Shown here piece by piece: positions 61,470-64,000 of a stretch of 64,000 bases of DNA. The notes under the pieces were generated by a model that saw only the letters and a list, made by a program, of their open reading frames with translations, searched no databases and had not been told where the DNA came from. The first letter of the stretch is position 1, and every line of letters starts with the position of its first letter. This stretch comes from CAVSUZ01 sp963791885. GTDB lineage: Bacteria > Pseudomonadota > Alphaproteobacteria > Acetobacterales > Acetobacteraceae. The position numbers and the translations under genes were made by a program. The stretch spans positions 124,001 through 188,000 of the forward strand of contig CAWBUL010000004.1 of NCBI GenBank assembly GCA_963791885.1. Reading direction: 5' to 3'.

Positions 61470-62991
61470 GGCGGGCCTCCTGTAGCTTCTCGCGCAGGGC
61501 ATCGTAGCGTTCGACGTCGGCACGTGGCTCCCGGTCCAGGGCCAAGGCCTGCGGAGCCGCGATCATTGCTGTGGCCGTGGATTTGCCGTCGATCAGCCGG
61601 TGCAACATGTTCAGCACGTGCGTCTTTGTCGGCGCTCCATCACTCAGCGCCAGTTCGACGGCACACAACACCGCATCTTCACCATGGTGCAGGACGAGGG
61701 CAAGAATCTCCACCATCTCCCGGTCGCCTCCGGGCTGCTTGAGAAGGTGCTGTTGCAGCCGCTTGAACGCTTCCGGCAATTCGGCGAACGGCGCGCCATT
61801 ACGCAGAGCTCCCGGCTTGCGCTGGATCACCGCGAGATAGTGGTGCCAATCATAGATGGTGCGGCCGGGCAGATGATGCGACCGCTCGATGAGCCGCGCG
61901 TGTTCGCAGATGACTTGCCCTTCGGCAACGACAACGACGCGGCCTGGATAAACCCTTAAGCTGACGCGATGATTGGCGAAGGACGCGGGCACGCTGTAGC
62001 GGTTGCGATCAAAGTGAACGAGGCAGGTGGGCGAAACGCGTTTGCCGTATTCAACAAAACCATCGAACGGTCTGCCAACGGCCATCAGGCATCCGACTTC
62101 ACTTTGCCACGCATCGAATATCGAGCCTTGCTGGCTGCCGTGTGGAATCTCGCGCCATAGCGCTTGGCAGCGTTGTTCCAGCCAGTCGTTCAAGTCAGCC
62201 AGCGTCACAAAACGCGGCATGGTCTGCCACAGCCGATGACGCGCGTCCTGGACATTCTTCTCGATCTGACCCTTCTCCCAGCCTGAGGCCGGATTGCAAA
62301 AGTCAGCATCGAAAAGGTAGTGGCTGGCCATCGCGGCAAAGCGTGCATTGACCTGGCGCTTCTTGCCGACGCCAACTTGGTCAACAGCCGTTCTCATATT
62401 GTCGTAGATGCCGCGGCGCGGCACGCCGCCAAGCACCCGGAACGCATGATGATGCGCGTCGAACAGCATCTCGTGCGTCTGCAGCGGATAGGCCCGGACA
62501 ATGAAGGTGCGGCTGTAGCAAAGCTTGAAGTGCGCAGCTTGCAGCTTGGTCCGTTCGCCGCCGATAACGGCCCACTCCTCGCTCCAGTCGAACTGGAAAG
62601 CTTCGCCCGGCTGGAAAATCAGCGGAACAAAGGCCCCGCGGCCGGTCGTCTGCTGCTCCCGCTGCCGATGCTCCTTCCAGGTGCGGGCGAACGCCGCAAC
62701 ACGGCCGTATGAACCTTCAAACCCGAGGGCGGCCAGATCCGCATGCAACCGCTTGATCGTCCGCCTCTGCTTGCGCGGCCTGCCGCTCTCTAGCTTTAGC
62801 CAGGCCGACAGTTTCTCGGCGAACGCGTCCAGCTTGCTGGGCCGCTCCGGCACCTTGAAGGCCGGTTCCACCACGTCGCCCCGCAAGTATTTGCGGATGG
62901 TGTTCCGCGATAGCCCAGTCCTGCGGGCGATCTCCCGTATCGAAAGCTGGTCTCGAAGCGCCCAGCGACGGATCACGCTCAGTAACTCCAT
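61459..62991 (-). CDS. istA: IS21-family transposase IstA
   Basis: 510 aa. N-terminal helix-turn-helix SVIRRWALRDQLSIREIARRTGLSRNTIRKYL, then DDE integrase core: QPGEAFQFDWSEEWAVIGG (Asp), RRGIYDNMRTAV (Asp), HYLFDADFCNPASGWEKGQIEKNVQ (Glu). ATG 62991 gives the standard N-terminus; the frame is open 60 nt further. Intact. Confidence 0.94.
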   Translation of the reverse strand: MELLSVIRRWALRDQLSIREIARRTGLSRNTIRKYLRGDVVEPAFKVPERPSKLDAFAEKLSAWLKLESGRPRKQRRTIKRLHADLAALGFEGSYGRVAAFARTWKEHRQREQQTTGRGAFVPLIFQPGEAFQFDWSEEWAVIGGERTKLQAAHFKLCYSRTFIVRAYPLQTHEMLFDAHHHAFRVLGGVPRRGIYDNMRTAVDQVGVGKKRQVNARFAAMASHYLFDADFCNPASGWEKGQIEKNVQDARHRLWQTMPRFVTLADLNDWLEQRCQALWREIPHGSQQGSIFDAWQSEVGCLMAVGRPFDGFVEYGKRVSPTCLVHFDRNRYSVPASFANHRVSLRVYPGRVVVVAEGQVICEHARLIERSHHLPGRTIYDWHHYLAVIQRKPGALRNGAPFAELPEAFKRLQQHLLKQPGGDREMVEILALVLHHGEDAVLCAVELALSDGAPTKTHVLNMLHRLIDGKSTATAMIAAPQALALDREPRADVERYDALREKLQEARHAS

Positions 62992-63288
62992 GCTTATCAC
63001 TCCCGTGGACCCCGCTGAAAACAGCCGGGGCGAGGTCAAAACATGGGTCAATTCTCAGTGGAAATTTGCCACCTGGTGGGTCAGTTCTCGATGAAACTCA
63101 ACACCCTGGGACGCATCGGTGTTGCTCCGTGCCGGATTGGGCAGAGCGAATCACACCCGCTCGCGTCGGCGCAATTTGCAAGCAATCGCGGTTCGCCGCG
63201 CCGATTTCTGGCAAATGCGGTTATTTGCGCGGGGCGGAAAGACGTTGCCGCTCAATGGGTTCCGAATAGTTCACGGACGACTAGCTAG

Positions 63289-63339
63289 AGCAGATCGCAA
63301 TGAGCGTAATCGGTTCACCCTGAACCGATCAGGCTATAG
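63289..63339. repeat. composite palindromic repeat, copy 2, right part
   Basis: AGCAGATCGCAATGAGCG, then a perfect dyad ATCGGTTCA-CCC-TGAACCGAT (63309-63329) and AGGCTATAG. Joined to 57655 it completes copy 2 of the repeat at 39815-40033, with the same block order A, B, C. The CTAGAG junction is restored when all insertions are removed. Confidence 0.75.
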
Positions 63340-63404
63340 ACGACGCTCTCAATGGGCGCCGAGACCAGCTTGCCGATACCGGCCTCGACCTCACCGACGC
63401 GCCC

Positions 63405-64000
63405 TCAGAACACTGGCTCCATACTGTCCGCCGAACCATTGGCGAAAAACCCCCATTTCTGGTTATCGCCGCCATTCCAGCCGCCAGTATGCACCTCGGT
63501 CCCCTCTGCGATCGTGCCGCCCCATCCGTCCCAATTCTGCCCCGTGTCCCAGTTCGGACGAACCGCATAGAAATAGCCGCTCCCACCCTCCTGGCCGCCG
63601 AGATTCCACTCGGCGTGGTTATCGATCCGCGCGCGATCGACCAACACCACAGGATCGCGATTGCCGCCTGCTCGCGCCACCAGCCCGGTGGCCTTGTTGA
63701 TCAGCGCAAAGGACAAGCCACCGCGCGCAATCAGCGACCATTGCACATGCGCGTCCGACTTTGCCTGCTCGGGCGTGCATCGCTTCATCACCAACCGGCC
63801 ATTGGACGCGACCGCGACGGCGAAATCGGTATTGGCCCGAGGCCGGATCTCGAAGAGGAAATCGCCATCGGGCACGAAGCGCCATTTCTGGTTGGGGCCG
63901 CCGTTCCATCCGCCCGTGTGGACCTCCTGGCCCGCCGCGGCACCGCCACCCCACACGTCCGCGTTTTGTCCGGTATCCCATTTCGGCCGCAGCGCGTGGT
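63405..64000 (-). CDS. ricin-type lectin-like protein, 5' partial
   Basis: 198 codons to the window edge, continuing beyond it. Two near-identical repeats: RPKWDTGQNADVWGGGAAAG with EVHTGGWNGGPNQKW, and RPNWDTGQNWDGWGGTIAEG with EVHTGGWNGGDNQKW, about 130 residues apart. The QxW (NQKW) motifs mark ricin B/beta-trefoil sugar-binding domains. Probably a secreted carbohydrate-binding or degrading protein; its N-terminus and any catalytic domain are outside. Confidence 0.75.
   Translation of the reverse strand, partial: HALRPKWDTGQNADVWGGGAAAGQEVHTGGWNGGPNQKWRFVPDGDFLFEIRPRANTDFAVAVASNGRLVMKRCTPEQAKSDAHVQWSLIARGGLSFALINKATGLVARAGGNRDPVVLVDRARIDNHAEWNLGGQEGGSGYFYAVRPNWDTGQNWDGWGGTIAEGTEVHTGGWNGGDNQKWGFFANGSADSMEPVF

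Larger units (their letters stand above)
60606..63103 (-). mobile_element. IS21-family insertion sequence
   Basis: 2498 bp, flanked by CCCTGGGAC at 60597-60605 and 63104-63112. Ends share TGTTGA-N-TTTC-N3-GAGAACTGACCC. Multiple terminal repeats: GAGAACTGACCCGGGT at 60620 and 60644, and inverted GGGTCARTTCTC at 63045 and 63078. Carries istA and istB on the minus strand. It sits inside the IS5-type transposase gene. Confidence 0.9.
59210..63284 (-). mobile_element. IS5-family element, interrupted by IS21
   Basis: Ends CTAGTCGTCCGTGAA (59210) and TTCACGGACGACTAG (to 63284), 15-bp perfect repeats, with CTAG on both sides (59206-59209 and 63285-63288). Because CTAG is palindromic the exact border is ambiguous by 4 bp. 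Without the internal IS21 and its duplication it would be about 1.57 kb. Confidence 0.8.

Overview
The window is a 64 kb piece of a GC-rich alphaproteobacterial chromosome, most likely from the Acetobacteraceae/Rhodospirillales. This is inferred from the lon-hup-tRNA-nuo neighbourhood, the short (about 436 aa) ProRS, the three-subunit pntAA/pntAB/pntB transhydrogenase, a DUF1467 protein next to RNase J, and the lolCD pair. No rRNA or marker was available to fix the genus.

Layout. 1-2,550: 3' part of lon, a terminator, the HU gene and tRNA-Val. 2,536-5,150: an ECF sigma/anti-sigma pair divergent from a Tat-type metallophosphoesterase and a cupredoxin, lying between tRNA-Val and tRNA-Asp. 5,240-19,730: tRNA-Asp and a complete 14-gene complex I operon, nuoA to nuoN, with 3-4 nt or shorter junctions at many genes and a terminator at the end. 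19,798-26,180: coaX, rnj, a DUF1467 gene, proS, lolC and lolD. 26,292-32,940: two acyl-CoA dehydrogenases, a TonB-like gene broken by a frame change, glgX and two small exported proteins. 33,022-33,164: five dyads spaced exactly 32 bp apart, fused to the 5' end of tilS. 33-38.7 kb: tilS, queG, a ribbon-helix-helix gene and the transhydrogenase operon. 38.8-46.1 kb: accessory genes (unknown protein, metallo-beta-lactamase fold hydrolase, DoxX-like protein, ankyrin protein) and a LysR / AhpD-like / PNPOx-like / NTF2-like stress cluster whose last gene is frameshifted.

46.1-64 kb combines core translation genes (rpmI-rplT-pheS-pheT, minus strand) with heavy transposition. An IS1182-type element splits a gene for a secreted YadA-head-like protein. 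An IS256-type element with a target duplication splits a small gene. From 57.5 to 63.3 kb a palindromic intergenic repeat was invaded by a MITE; an IS701-type and an IS5-type element were added at CTAG sites; and an IS21 element entered the IS5 transposase gene. The window ends inside a ricin-type lectin gene.

How the parts work together: complex I and PntAB control NADH, NADPH and proton-motive force. Lon, HU, RNase J, TilS, QueG, ProRS, PheRS and L20/L35 serve protein and RNA homeostasis. LolCD serves the outer membrane. Observations that deserve a second look are the 32-bp phased array at tilS, the layered insertion in the repeat copy, the in-frame reconstructions of the two IS-split genes, and the sigma-factor island between the two tRNAs.
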